Part shown: piece by piece, positions 1-11,300 of the stretch
Layout: each line of letters starts with the position of its first letter
How positions within the stretch are numbered: the first letter of the stretch is position 1
NCBI RefSeq assembly: GCF_026163695.1
Contig: NZ_JAOTID010000002.1
Location: 337,511-401,510, forward strand
Direction of reading: 5' to 3'
DNA length: 64,000 nt
From: Shumkonia mesophila
GTDB taxonomy: Bacteria; Pseudomonadota; Alphaproteobacteria; Rhodospirillales; Shumkoniaceae
The notes under the pieces: model-generated
What the model was told of the DNA's origin: nothing
What the model saw: only the letters and a program-made list of their open reading frames with translations
The model's database searches: none
Position numbers and translations under genes: made by a program

Positions 1-2
1 GG

Positions 3-3000
3 CAACGCCCGGGCATGCTGCGCAGCCCGGCTTCGCAGGTGGAAGCCGCCGCCTTGGCGTTGGCCCGCCAGATCGCCCAGGCGCCGCACTTGGCGCTGGT
101 GGAACTGAAACGGACCATGCGCCAGCCCGACCGTCTGCCCGAGCCCCCGGCGCCGGAGTTTGAGGCGCTATGGGCCGAGGCCGAAGCGGCGCCACCCGTC
201 GCCGCCACCATCGCCCGCGACATCCCCCTGGCCGCCTCGTGCATGACCATCGAGACTTACGATGACGGTGTCGTGGTGCTGCGCATGGTCGAACGCCAGC
301 ACAAGAACTCGTTCACCGAGCCGTTCATGGACGGCCTGGGTGAGGCCTTTGCCGCCGTCGGCCGGCTGGAAGGCGCCAAGGTGGTGGTGCTGACCGGCTT
401 CGATGGCTATTTCGCCAGCGGCGGCACGCGCGACGGCTTGCAGGCGCTGCAACAGGGGACGGCCCGCTTTACCGACCGCAAGATCTACAGCCTGCCGCTG
501 GATTGCCCGCTGCCGGTGATCGCCGCCATGCAGGGCCATGCCATCGGCGCCGGCTGGTCGCTGGGCATGTTCTGCGACCGGGCGCTGGCGGCAGCCGAGG
601 GGGTCTATCACAGCAATTACCTGTGGTACGGCTTCACCCCCGGCGCCGGAGCGACCCTGATCTTCCCGCTTCGCCTGGGCGACGACCTGGGGCGCGAGGT
701 GTTGTTTACCGCCCGCGAATACCGCGGCCGCGAGTTGGCCGGACGGAGCCCGAATTTGCGCGTGCTACCGGCGTCGCAAGTCCTACCGGCCGCGCTGGCG
801 CTGGCCCATGGGCTGGCCCGCCAGCCGCGCGAGCGCTTGATCGCCATCAAGGCTCAGGCCAACCGCCCCATCGTGGATCGGCTGGATGCCGTTTTCGCCC
901 GCGAACTGGCGATGCACGAAAAGACTTTCGTCGGCAATCCCCGGGTGCAGGAAAGGATCGAGCAGATGTTCCCGCCCGTCCCATCGGCCGTCGCCGCCGC
1001 CTCCGCAGCCCCAGCCGGCCGTGGCCCGGTCCGCAAGGCGGTGATCGATTCATTGGCCGAGGATCTGATGATCGCCGTCGACGACATTCGCGACGGCGCC
1101 GGATTTCTTGAACTGGGCCTCGATTCCATCCTGGCGGTGACCTGGATACGCCGGCTCAACGCCCTGTTGAAGGTGGAATTGCCGGCCACGGCGGTCTACG
1201 CCCACCCCACCGTCGGTGCCCTGGTCGACCACGTGGCCGGACTGCTGCCCGTCCCGGCGGCGGAAACGCCGCCGCCGGCACCACTGGTACCGGTCGTTGC
1301 CGTCGTCCAACCGTCGCCCGTCCGCCCGGAACCTGTTGTCCGGCCGGCCCGCACCGCGCGTTCCGCCGCCGATGCCGTGGCCATCATCGGCGCCTCGGGG
1401 CGGTTCCCGAAGGCGCCGGACCTGGAAGCGTTCTGGGGCAACATCCGCTCGGGTCGCGACTGCATCGACGAGGTCCCCGGCGATCGCTGGGACGTGGCGA
1501 CGTATTTCCATCCCGACCCCCTGCATCCCGGCACGTCCTATTGCCGGTGGATGGGCGCCATCGACGACGTGGACCGCTTCGACGCGCCGTTCTTCAACAT
1601 CACGCCGCGCGAAGCCGAGTTGATGGACCCGCAGCAGCGGCTGTTCCTGCAGCATGCGTGGCAGGCCTTCGAGGACGCCGCCCTCGATCCGACGGCCCTG
1701 GCCGGCAGCCGTTGCGGCGTCTTCGTCGGGGCCGGCTCCAGCGGCTACGGCGACCTGATCGACGAACACAATGCCTACAGCCTGCTCGGCACCTCCGGCT
1801 CGATCCTGGCGGCGCGCATTGCCCATTTGCTGGACTTGCGCGGCCCCTGCATTTCGCTCGATACGGCCTGCTCCAGCTCGCTGGTGGCCATCGCCGAAGC
1901 GTGCAACAGCCTGCTGGTGGGCGACAGCGACCTGGCGCTGGCGGGCGGCGTGTGCGTCCTGATCGGGCCCGGCATGTTCATCGACACCTCCAAGGTCGGC
2001 ATGCTGTCTGCGGACGGCCGCTGCTTCACGTTCGACGACCGCGCCAACGGCTTCGTTCCGGGGGAAGGCGCCGGCGTCCTGCTGCTGAAGCGCCTCGAAG
2101 ATGCCGAACGCGACGGCGATCCCATCCACGCGGTGATCCGCGGCTGGGGCGTCAACCAGGACGGCCGCACCAACGGCATCACGGCGCCCAACCCGCAAGC
2201 CCAGACCCGGCTGATGAAAGACGTTTACGGCCGCTTCGGCATCGAGCCCGCCAGCATCGGCCTGATCGAGGCGCACGGCACCGGCACGCCGTTGGGCGAT
2301 CCCATCGAGATCGAGGGACTGAGCGATGCCTTCGCCGGGCTGGGCGATCGCCCCGGCACCTGCGCGCTGGGTTCGGTGAAAAGCAACGTCGGCCATCTGC
2401 TGGCCGCCGCCGGGGTGGCCGGGGCGATCAAGGCCATGCTGGCGGTGGAGAGGGGCGAACTGCCGCCTTCCATCAATTTCGTACAGATGAACGAGCACAT
2501 CTCGCTGGATGGCACGCCGTTCACCGTCAACACCGCCCTGCGGCCATGGTCGCGGCCGACGGGCGGCCCGCGCCGGGCCGCCGTCAGCGCCTTCGGGTTC
2601 TCCGGCACCAACGCCCACGTGGTGGTCGAAAGCCATGAGCGGCCGGCCGCCGTCAGCCGGCCGGGGCCTTGGATCTTCGTGCTGTCGGCCAGAACCCGGG
2701 ATCGGCTGATGGAGTATGCCGGCGCGATGGAGCGGTTCATCGCCGCCCATGCCGAAATCGACCTCGGCGAACTCGCCCACACGTTGCAGGTCGGCCGCAA
2801 GGTCCATGGTGTGCGGTTGGCCTTCGTCTTTGATGACCGCGACGGGCTGCTGCGCGCCCTGGAGTCGTTGGACGCCGGACAGCCCCTGGCCGGCATTACC
2901 CTCTCCACGGGCGATGCCGACGCCATCGCCTTGTTCGAGCAGGACGATGACGCCCGCGCGCTGGCTGCCAAGTGGCTTGCCTCGGCGGATGGCGGCAAGC

Positions 3001-3992
3001 TCGCCAAGGTGGCCGAGCTGTGGGCCAAGGGCATGTCGGTGGACTGGCGTGCGTCCCCGGCGGCGCGCCGCCTGCATCTGCCCGGCTATCCGTTCAGCCG
3101 CGACCGCCATTGGGTGACGCCGCCGGCCGAGGCCGCGGCGATAGCCCCGCAAACGCCGGCGCGGTCCCACCCGCTGTTGGACGCGCGTCCCGGCCCGGCG
3201 CGGTTCTCGGTCCCGATCCAGGGCGACGAGCCCTTCGTCACCAGCCACGCCACCGGCACCGAACGGGTGGTGCTGGGGCTGTTCCTGCCCGAACTGGCCC
3301 GCGCCGCCGCCGAACGGGCGACCGGACGGCCGGTGCTGGGCCTCCGGCATCTGGTGTGGGGGGCGCCGATGCGGGTGAACGGCAAGCCGCGCCAGTTGGA
3401 CGTTACGATCGAGGCCGACAGCGAAGGCCTGCTCTATCGGGTGGCGGCGGATGGCGAGGAGGCGACGCCCTGCCACGTGGGCGAAATCCTGACCGGGGAC
3501 GAGGCGGCGATGCCGCTTGACCTGATCGCCCCCGACGCTTCGCCCTCCCGCGTCGGCACCAGCGACGCCTTCCGCCGCTTCGCCGCCGGCTGCGACGCCC
3601 ATTCCGGCCCGGCGGCTCCCGAGGCCGCCCAGGTGCGCGAGGTCTGGCGCCAGGGCGACGACCTGATGGCCCGCGTCGTGCATTCAGGCGATGGCGCCGG
3701 TTTCGATCCCCTGGTTCTCGACGCGGCGTGGCGGCTGACTGCCTTCCGCGCCAACGGCTGGCGGGCCGAGGGCGGGCCGCTGCCCTTCCCGCTGGCGATG
3801 GACCGGGCGCTGACCGCCGGTCCCGTGCCGCCGGAATTTATTGTCCGCGTTTGGACCCGTCCGGGTGAAACCCATCCCAACATTGCCGTGCTGGACGATC
3901 AGGGCGTCGCGCGCCTGTGTCTGGATGGCCTGAGGACGGCGCATTTCACAGAGTTGGCGGAAATCCTCGTAGGGGAAGGCCTGGAATCATGA
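3..3992 (+). CDS. Trans-AT PKS, 5'-truncated by the window: crotonase remnant - ECH2 - ACP(beta) - KS - degenerate DH
   Basis: The reading frame is open to the left edge, so the true start lies upstream. Counting from the ATG at 15, residues 1-60 look like the C-terminal helices of a crotonase-fold domain. Residues ~75-325 are a second crotonase with the ECH2 (decarboxylase, PksI/CurF-like) patterns [16 protein letters not shown] and [10 protein letters not shown]. An ACP follows at ~340-405; its phosphopantetheine Ser371 lies in GLDSI and Trp377 completes DSIxxxxW, the known flag of beta-branching ACPs. A KS at ~450-880 has an intact Cys619, His754, His794 triad. The last ~280 residues are DH-like but degenerate: His is present (nt 3246), yet the HxxxGxxxxP proline is Leu and the DxxxQ Gln is Arg. 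There is no AT domain. The next gene starts inside the stop codon (ATGA), so the KS-DH half-module is separated from its ACP, which opens the gene after that. Confidence 0.93.
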   Translation, partial: QRPGMLRSPASQVEAAALALARQIAQAPHLALVELKRTMRQPDRLPEPPAPEFEALWAEAEAAPPVAATIARDIPLAASCMTIETYDDGVVVLRMVERQHKNSFTEPFMDGLGEAFAAVGRLEGAKVVVLTGFDGYFASGGTRDGLQALQQGTARFTDRKIYSLPLDCPLPVIAAMQGHAIGAGWSLGMFCDRALAAAEGVYHSNYLWYGFTPGAGATLIFPLRLGDDLGREVLFTAREYRGRELAGRSPNLRVLPASQVLPAALALAHGLARQPRERLIAIKAQANRPIVDRLDAVFARELAMHEKTFVGNPRVQERIEQMFPPVPSAVAAASAAPAGRGPVRKAVIDSLAEDLMIAVDDIRDGAGFLELGLDSILAVTWIRRLNALLKVELPATAVYAHPTVGALVDHVAGLLPVPAAETPPPAPLVPVVAVVQPSPVRPEPVVRPARTARSAADAVAIIGASGRFPKAPDLEAFWGNIRSGRDCIDEVPGDRWDVATYFHPDPLHPGTSYCRWMGAIDDVDRFDAPFFNITPREAELMDPQQRLFLQHAWQAFEDAALDPTALAGSRCGVFVGAGSSGYGDLIDEHNAYSLLGTSGSILAARIAHLLDLRGPCISLDTACSSSLVAIAEACNSLLVGDSDLALAGGVCVLIGPGMFIDTSKVGMLSADGRCFTFDDRANGFVPGEGAGVLLLKRLEDAERDGDPIHAVIRGWGVNQDGRTNGITAPNPQAQTRLMKDVYGRFGIEPASIGLIEAHGTGTPLGDPIEIEGLSDAFAGLGDRPGTCALGSVKSNVGHLLAAAGVAGAIKAMLAVERGELPPSINFVQMNEHISLDGTPFTVNTALRPWSRPTGGPRRAAVSAFGFSGTNAHVVVESHERPAAVSRPGPWIFVLSARTRDRLMEYAGAMERFIAAHAEIDLGELAHTLQVGRKVHGVRLAFVFDDRDGLLRALESLDAGQPLAGITLSTGDADAIALFEQDDDARALAAKWLASADGGKLAKVAELWAKGMSVDWRASPAARRLHLPGYPFSRDRHWVTPPAEAAAIAPQTPARSHPLLDARPGPARFSVPIQGDEPFVTSHATGTERVVLGLFLPELARAAAERATGRPVLGLRHLVWGAPMRVNGKPRQLDVTIEADSEGLLYRVAADGEEATPCHVGEILTGDEAAMPLDLIAPDASPSRVGTSDAFRRFAAGCDAHSGPAAPEAAQVREVWRQGDDLMARVVHSGDGAGFDPLVLDAAWRLTAFRANGWRAEGGPLPFPLAMDRALTAGPVPPEFIVRVWTRPGETHPNIAVLDDQGVARLCLDGLRTAHFTELAEILVGEGLES

Positions 3993-5314
3993 GCAAGGCA
4001 TTCAAAGTCGCCGTCATCGGCGGCGGCCCGACCGGGATCGGCGTCGGCCGCGAATTGGCCGAGGGCGGCATCGATTTCGACCTCTACGAGGCCGCATCCG
4101 ATTTCGGCGGCGTCTGGAACAGCGAGGCCGCCTGCGGCCGCACCTATGAGTCGCTGCACCTGATTTCCCCCAAGTTCAATACCCAGGTGCCGGATTTCCC
4201 GATGCCGGACGACTATCCGGTCTATCCCAACCATCGCCTGATGCTGCGCTACATCCGCTCCTACGCCAGCCATTTCGGGCTCTACGACCGCGCCCGCTTC
4301 AACGCCCCCATCTCCCGCCTGACGCCCGAAGGCAGCGGCTGGCGGCTGACCAGCGGCGCCGGGCATGACGGGGTGTATTCGCTGGTGGTGGTGTGCACCG
4401 GGCTGCACCGCGAACCCCGCTATCCCGACCCCGCCTATCCCGGCACCTTCACCGGCGAGGTGCTGCATTCCCGCGACTACAAGGGCCTGGACCAGGTGCG
4501 CGGCAAGCGGGTGCTGGTGGTGGGCGGCGGCAATTCCGGCTGCGACTTTGCCGTCGACGCCGTGCATGCGGCGTCCGCCGTCTACCACAGCACGCGGCGC
4601 GGCTATTACTACCAGCCGAAGTTCATCGCCGGAAAGCCGACGCCGCAATGGATGATGGAACTGGGAGCCAAGTTCAAGACGAAGCAGGAGACCCAGGCCT
4701 ACATCGCCCAGGTGTTCCGGCTGGCCGGCTATGACGGCGCCGATTACGGCCTGCCTCGCCCGGACTATCCGTTGGACGGGGCGCATCCGGTGATGAACTC
4801 GCTGATCCTCTATCACATCGGCCACGGCGATATCGTCCCCAAGGGCGACATCGCGTCCTTCGCCGGCAGGACGGTCACGTTCAAGGATGGCTCGGCGGCG
4901 GACATCGACCTCATCCTTTACGCCACCGGCTATCGCCGCGACTTTCCCTTCCTCGACAGCACGCTGCTGGAATGGAAATCGGGCATTCCCGACCTGTTTT
5001 TGCATTCCACGCCGCGCAACCACGACAACCTGCTGTTCATGGGCTTCATCAATTCCGCCGCCGGTCTGGGCGACGGCCTGAAGACCCAGGGACTGTTCGT
5101 GCTCAATTACGCCCGCGCGCTGGCCGGCCGCACGCCCGGCCTCGAGGCGTTCCTGGCCGCCAAGAAGGTGGACCGGCCCGACCTCGGGCAGGATCAATTC
5201 GTCAAATCCTACCGCCACCTGTGGGAGGCCGATTTGTGGAAGCTGCTGGGCCACATGCGCCACTATCGCGACATGCTGGCCCAGGAAGACGACGTTGCCG
5301 TGGTGGCGCGATGA
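3989..5314 (+). CDS. Flavin-dependent monooxygenase of the PKS cluster (class B, FMO type)
   Basis: A 441-residue flavoprotein monooxygenase predicted to use FAD and NADPH. An FAD-binding GGGPTG lies at residues 11-16, an NADPH-binding GGGNSG near residue 177, and between them FTGEVLHSRDY (near 153) fits the FMO fingerprint FxGxxxHxxxY. Classical Baeyer-Villiger enzymes have Trp at the last position, so FMO rather than type I BVMO is the better label. FMO-like enzymes in trans-AT PKS clusters (for example in oocydin biosynthesis) oxidise carrier-bound chains, including oxygen insertion next to a ketone. The ATG at 3989 sits in an ATGA overlap with the upstream PKS stop, and the stop sits in an ATGA overlap with the next PKS start. 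It therefore lies exactly in the break of a split module. Action on the ACP-bound intermediate at that break is inference. Confidence 0.93.
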   Translation: MSKAFKVAVIGGGPTGIGVGRELAEGGIDFDLYEAASDFGGVWNSEAACGRTYESLHLISPKFNTQVPDFPMPDDYPVYPNHRLMLRYIRSYASHFGLYDRARFNAPISRLTPEGSGWRLTSGAGHDGVYSLVVVCTGLHREPRYPDPAYPGTFTGEVLHSRDYKGLDQVRGKRVLVVGGGNSGCDFAVDAVHAASAVYHSTRRGYYYQPKFIAGKPTPQWMMELGAKFKTKQETQAYIAQVFRLAGYDGADYGLPRPDYPLDGAHPVMNSLILYHIGHGDIVPKGDIASFAGRTVTFKDGSAADIDLILYATGYRRDFPFLDSTLLEWKSGIPDLFLHSTPRNHDNLLFMGFINSAAGLGDGLKTQGLFVLNYARALAGRTPGLEAFLAAKKVDRPDLGQDQFVKSYRHLWEADLWKLLGHMRHYRDMLAQEDDVAVVAR

Positions 5315-8300
5315 CCGACAAGCCCACCCCCGATCTCGATGCCGCCATGAGCCGCCTGCTGGATCAGGAGCTGATGGCCGGCATCGGCCCGGCCGAGGCG
5401 CCATCGGCCCCGGCCGCCGCCCAGCCGTCCGAGGCGGCGATCCCCGGCCTGCGGGAGCGCTTGGAAGCCGATGTGCTGGGCATCGCCGCCGACGCCCTGC
5501 GCATTCCGGCCGAGCAGTTGGACCCCACCGAGAATTTGGCCAACTTCGGCGTCGATTCGATCGCCATCACCGAAGTGATGGTGAAGATCTCCCGCGTCTT
5601 TGGCATCTCGGTGGCGCCCACCACCTTCTTCGAGGCCCGCCACCTCAACGATCTGGCCCGCATCCTGGGCGAGCGTTACGCCAAGCCCATCGCCGCCCAC
5701 TATGCAAAGGCGGCGGCCCAAGCCGAGCTGGCTCCACCGGCGGCGGCGCCCATGACCCCCACCAAGGCCACCGCCGACGACGTGCCGGCGTGGCTGGCCC
5801 GCCACCGCGCGATGCGTCGCCCCAAATCCGCCGTGTCCCGCGAACCCGCGATGACCGATTGCCCCATCGCCGTCATCGCCATGGCCGGCAAATTCCCGCA
5901 AAGCCCGGATCTGGAGACGCTCGAAGCCCATCTGCGCCGAGGCAACGACTGCATCGAAGAGATTCCCGCCGACCGCTGGGACTGGCATTCCGTCGACGGC
6001 GATCCGCGCAAGGGCCCCTTCACCAACGTGAAGTACGGTGGCTTCGTCCCCGGTCACGACCTGTTCGACGCGGCCTTTTTCAACATCTCGCCGCGCGAAG
6101 CGGAACTGATGGATCCGCAACACCGGCTGTTCATCGAATGCGTGTGGACGCTGATCGAGCGGGCCGGTCATGCGCCGGGCTCGCTGAGCGGAGAAAAGAT
6201 CGGCCTGTTCCTGGGCATCAACCTGCTCGACTACGTCAACATGGTCAATCGCGCCGGCATCATGGAAGCCCAGCAGATGACCGGCCTGGGACACGCGTTT
6301 TGCCCCAACCGGCTGTCCTTCCTGCTCGACATCCACGGCCCCAGCCAGGTCGTCGACACCGCCTGCTCGAGTTCGCTGGTTGCCCTGCTCCGCGCCATCA
6401 CGAGCATCCGCCAGGATGGCTGCAGCATGGCCATCGCCGGCGGTTCGAACCTGATGTTGACGCCGGATCAGCATATCCTGTTCTCGCAGGTGGGCATGCT
6501 GTCGCCCGGCGGGCGCTGCCGGTCCTTTGGGAGCCAGGCCGACGGTTACGCCCGTTCCGACGGGGTCGGCGCGGTGCTGCTCAAGCGCCTGGATCTGGCC
6601 GAACGCGACGGCGACACCATCCTGGGCCTGATCCGTGGCTGGGCGGAGCACCATGGCGGCGCGGCCACCTCGCTGACCGCCCCCAATCCTCGGTCGCAAG
6701 CCCGCCTGATCGTCGACGCCTACCGCCATGCGGGCATCGATCCGCGCACCGTGACCATGATCGAATGTCACGGCACCGGCACCTCGCTGGGCGATCCGGC
6801 GGAGGTCGAGGCGCTGAAGACCGCCTTCGCCCAACTGTACCGCGACCATGGCCTGGAGCCGCCGACCGCGCCCCATTGCGGCCTGGGATCGGTGAAATCG
6901 AACATCGGCCATACCGAAACCGCCGCCGGCATCGCCGGGCTGGTCAAGGTGCTGCTGGCGATGCGCCACGGCATCCAGTACCGCTCGCTGCACTGCGAGG
7001 AACCAAACCCGCTGATCGATCTGGCCGGCAGCCCGTTCTTCCTGCTGAACGAGGCGCGGCCGTGGGTCCGGCCGGTCGTCGACGGCATCGAAGCGCCCCG
7101 GCGCGCCGGGCTCAGCTCGTTCGGGGCCGGCGGCACCAACGTCCATGTGGTGATCGAGGAGTATCGTGCTCCCGCCGGCCCTTTCCCCGTACCCGGCCCG
7201 CGCCCGCTGGTGGTGCCGGTCTCGGCCCGCACCGAAGACGGGTTGCGCCAGGCGGTGGCCGATCTGCGCTCCCGGGTCGACGGAGCCGATCTGGACGATC
7301 TCGCCTTCACCCTGCAGGTTGGCCGCGACGCCCGGCGTACCCGCGTCGCCTTCGTCGTTCACGATGGTGCCGAACTGGTGCGGCAGATGGATGGCTTCCT
7401 CGCTGGTGGTGGCGCGGCCTTCGCCCATGGCGTGGCCAAGCAGTGCCGTGGAGATGGCCCGGCAGTCGACCCGGCCGGGCGGCCGGCGACCGAGATCGCC
7501 GCCTACTGGGCGACCGGCGGGACCGTGGACTGGGGCCGGCTGTATGCCAAGACCCGCCGTCATCGTCTGGCTTTGCCGACCACTCCCTTCATCCGCAAGC
7601 GGTTCTGGCTGCCCACCTCGGCGGCAACCGCCGCCCGTGTGGCCCCGCAGGGCTTCACGCTCCGTCCAGGCGGCCCCGATCGTTACCTGGTTGAGCTCAA
7701 GGGCGATGAGTTCTTTTTGGCCGACCATCGCTTGGGCGATCAGCCGGTGTTGCCCGGCGTCGCCTATCTGGAGTTGGCCCGCGCCGTCGCCGCCCGCGCC
7801 GGCCTGAATGTCACGGCCCTGCGCAATGTGGTGTGGATTCAGCCGATGATGGTCGCGGCGCCGCTGAGCGTCGAGGTGACGCTGAACCGCGACGCCAGCG
7901 GCGTCGTCCGGCAGATCGAAATCGCCAGCCTACCCGCCGATGGTCCCCGGCGCCTTCACGCCCAGCTCCGCCTTGCCGACACCCCGGCGTCACCCGGGCC
8001 GGCGGCCGACGTCGCGGCCTTGCGGGCGGCCCATACGCAAGCCTTCTCGGCCGAACAGGTGTATGCCGCCTTCGGCGCCATGGGGCTGAATTACGGCCCG
8101 GCGCATCGCGCCATTACCCATTTGTCCACCGGCAGCGACACCCAGGGACGCCCCCAGGTCTTGGCCCATCTGGCCCTGCCGGCCACCGTGGCGGACACGC
8201 TGAACGCCTATCCCCTGCATCCCAGTTTGATGGACGGCGCGTTCCAGGCCGCCATCGGCGTCACCCTGAACGCCGGCGGCGGGACTTCGGAAGGCGCCGC

Positions 8301-11300
8301 CCTTCCCTTCTCCGTGGACTTGATCGAAGTGCTCGGCCCATGCGTGCCGGATATGTGGGTGCATGTCCGCGCCGCCGCCCAGGCCGAGGCGGCGCCGCGC
8401 GTGCGTACCCTCGATATGGATTTGATGGACACGGTGGGACAGGTGCGGGTGCGCCTGCGCGGCTTCGCCACCCGTCTGCCGGCGACGGACCATTCTTCGG
8501 TGCAGATGTTCGCTCCTCATTGGCATCGACCGGCGACGGGATCGGTTGCCACTACCGCCGTCCGGATGGCGTTGCTGTGCGACGGCGTGGCCGATCCGGC
8601 GGCGCTGGCGCCCCATCTTCCGGGTTGGAGTTGCCGCATTGCGGGAGGCGACAAAGCGCTCCCGCTGGAGGAGCGGTTCCGGCTGCTGGCGCATCGGCTT
8701 CTGGCGGAACTGCAAGCGGCGTCCTCTCTGACACTGATCCAACTGGTGCTGGCCGACGGCCCCGATTGCGAGGCATTGGCTGGGATGGTGGGCATGCTGT
8801 GCAGCGCCGGGCTGGAGCGGCCCGCCTTGGCCGGGCAGGTTGTCATCGTCCCTCCGGGAATGGCGCCCACGGCCCTGGCGGCGATCCTGACGCAAGCCGC
8901 TGCCGCCCCGGCCGGAGCCAAACTGCGGGTCGAGGATGGCGCCTTGTGGCAGGAGGGCTTCGCGCCCGTTGCCGTTGTCCCCCATCCGGCGCCCTGGCAG
9001 GACGGCAAGGTCTACCTGATCACCGGCGGGTTGGGCGGGCTGGGCCGGCTGCTTACCCTCGCCATTCGCGCCTCGGCCCCGGGGGCGGTCGTCGTCCTTG
9101 CCGGCCGTTCGCCGTTGACCGCCGAAGCCCGGGCGTGGCTGGACGGCCAGGGTACCGTCGAATACGAGGCGTGCGACCTGGCCGACGCGGTGGCCACGGC
9201 CGCGCTGGTGGCCGGGATCCGTCGCCGTCATGGCCGCCTCGACGGGGTGATCCATGCCGCCGGAGTGACGAGAGACAGCCTCCTGGCCGAAAAGACGTCC
9301 GGGCAATTGACGGCGGTGCTGGCCCCCAAGGTGGCCGGCGCGCTCAATCTGGACCGCGCCATCGGTGCCGTGCCGCTCGATTTCTTCGTGCTGTTCTCGT
9401 CGCTGTCTGCCGCGCTCGGCAATACGGGCCAGACCGACTACGCCGCCGCCAACGGATTCCTCGACGGCTTCGCCGCCGCACGCGAAGTCCGCCGCCGCGC
9501 CGGATTGGTCGAAGGGCGAACCGTATCCATCGCCTGGCCGCTATGGGCCGAAGGCGGCATGACCCTGGATGCGGCAAGCCAGGCCCTGATGACCCGCGTC
9601 ACCGGCCTGGTGCCGCTGCAAACCGCCGATGGGCTGGCCGCGCTTTACAGTGCCTTGAACGGCGACGCGCCGCGCCTGCTGGTGGCAGCAGGCGACCCCG
9701 AGAAGGTGCGCCGCCGCGTGATGGCGGAGCCGGCCATGGCGCCGGTTGAGGCGGCACCCGTCGCCGCCACCTCGTCCGGCTTGAACGAACAGATCCTGGC
9801 GGCGCTGACGGCCGCTGCCGCGCAACAGCTCAAGGTGGCGGTGAACGATCTGGCGGCCGACACGGAATTAGCCGAATACGGCTTCGATTCCATTGGCTTC
9901 ACGCAGTTTGCTAATGTTTTGAACGAGCGGTTCGATCTTGATCTGACGCCGACGGTGTTCTTCGAGCATCCGACGCTTGAAGAACTGGCCGGACACCTGG
10001 GCGCCGCTCACGGCGCCGCCCTGGCCGCCCGCCTGGGGGTGACAGCCGTATCGCAGCCCGCGCCGGTCACTGCCCCGCCGATGCCCGCTCCGGCCGTTGT
10101 GGCGCCCGTCCCCGCCCCGGCGCCGATGGCGAGGCCCATGGCGCCAGCCCTCGAAGACGCCATCGCCATCACCGGCATGAGCGGCATCTTCCCCCTGGCC
10201 GAGGATCTGGACGCCTTCTGGCGCAATCTGGAGCAGGGTCGCGACTGCATCCGCGAAATCCCCGCCGACCGCTGGGATTGGCGGGCCATCTGGGGCGATC
10301 CGCAGACCGAACCCGGGCGCTGCAATGTCCGCTGGGGCGGCTTCATCGATGAAATGGCCCGTTTCGACCCCGGCTTCTTCGGCCTGTCCGCCCCCGAGGC
10401 GCGGATGATGGACCCGCAACAGCGCCTCCTGCTGACCCAGGCGTGGCGGCTGATGGAAGATGCCGGCTATGCCCCGCGCAGCCTGGCGGGCTCGTCGACC
10501 GGCGTCTTCATCGGCATCGCCGACAGCGCCTACGGCCGAGTGATCAAGCAGTCGGGAACGCCCATCGAAGGCTACGCCATGACCGGCCTGGCGCCGTCGC
10601 TGGGCCCCAACCGCATCAGCTTTCATTTCGACCTGCATGGTCCCAGCGTGGCGGTCGAAACCGCCTGTTCCAGCGCCCTGGTCGCCGTCCATCGGGCGGT
10701 GGAGGCGATCCGCCTCGGCCATTGCGAGGCGGCCATTGCCGGTGGGGTCAGCGCGCTGTTGCTGGCCGACACTTTCGTTGGCTTGAACAAGGCCGGGATG
10801 CTGTCGCCCGACGGCCGCTGCAAACCGTTCTCGGCCGCCGCCAATGGCTACGCGCGCGCCGAAGGGCTCGGGCTGGTGTTCCTGAAGAACCTCGCCGCCG
10901 CCCGCCGCGATGGTGACCGCATCATCGCGGTGATCCGCGCCAGCGGCGAGAACCACGGCGGCCGTTCCAGCTCGCTGACCGCGCCTAATCCCAAGGCCCA
11001 GGCCGACCTGTTGCGCACCATCTATGGACGCGCCGGCTTCGATCCGCGCACGGTGAGCTACATCGAGGCCCATGGCACCGGCACGCCGCTGGGCGACCCC
11101 ATCGAGGTCGAGGCCCTGACGAGCGCGTTCGCCGACCTGACCCGTTCCGCCGAAGAGAGGTACGGCCCGGCGCCGGCCATGCGGTGCGGCATCGGCTCGG
11201 TGAAATCCAACGTCGGCCATCTGGAAATTGCCGCCGGCATCGCCGGCCTGATCAAGGTGTTGTTGCAGATGCAACACGGCACCTTGGCCAAGACCCTGCA

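Noticed and set aside
3989-5314. Annotation as a classical type I Baeyer-Villiger monooxygenase
   Set aside because: The fingerprint ends in Tyr (FxGxxxHxxxY) rather than Trp, which fits the FMO subgroup; oxygen insertion remains possible but is not shown by the motif.
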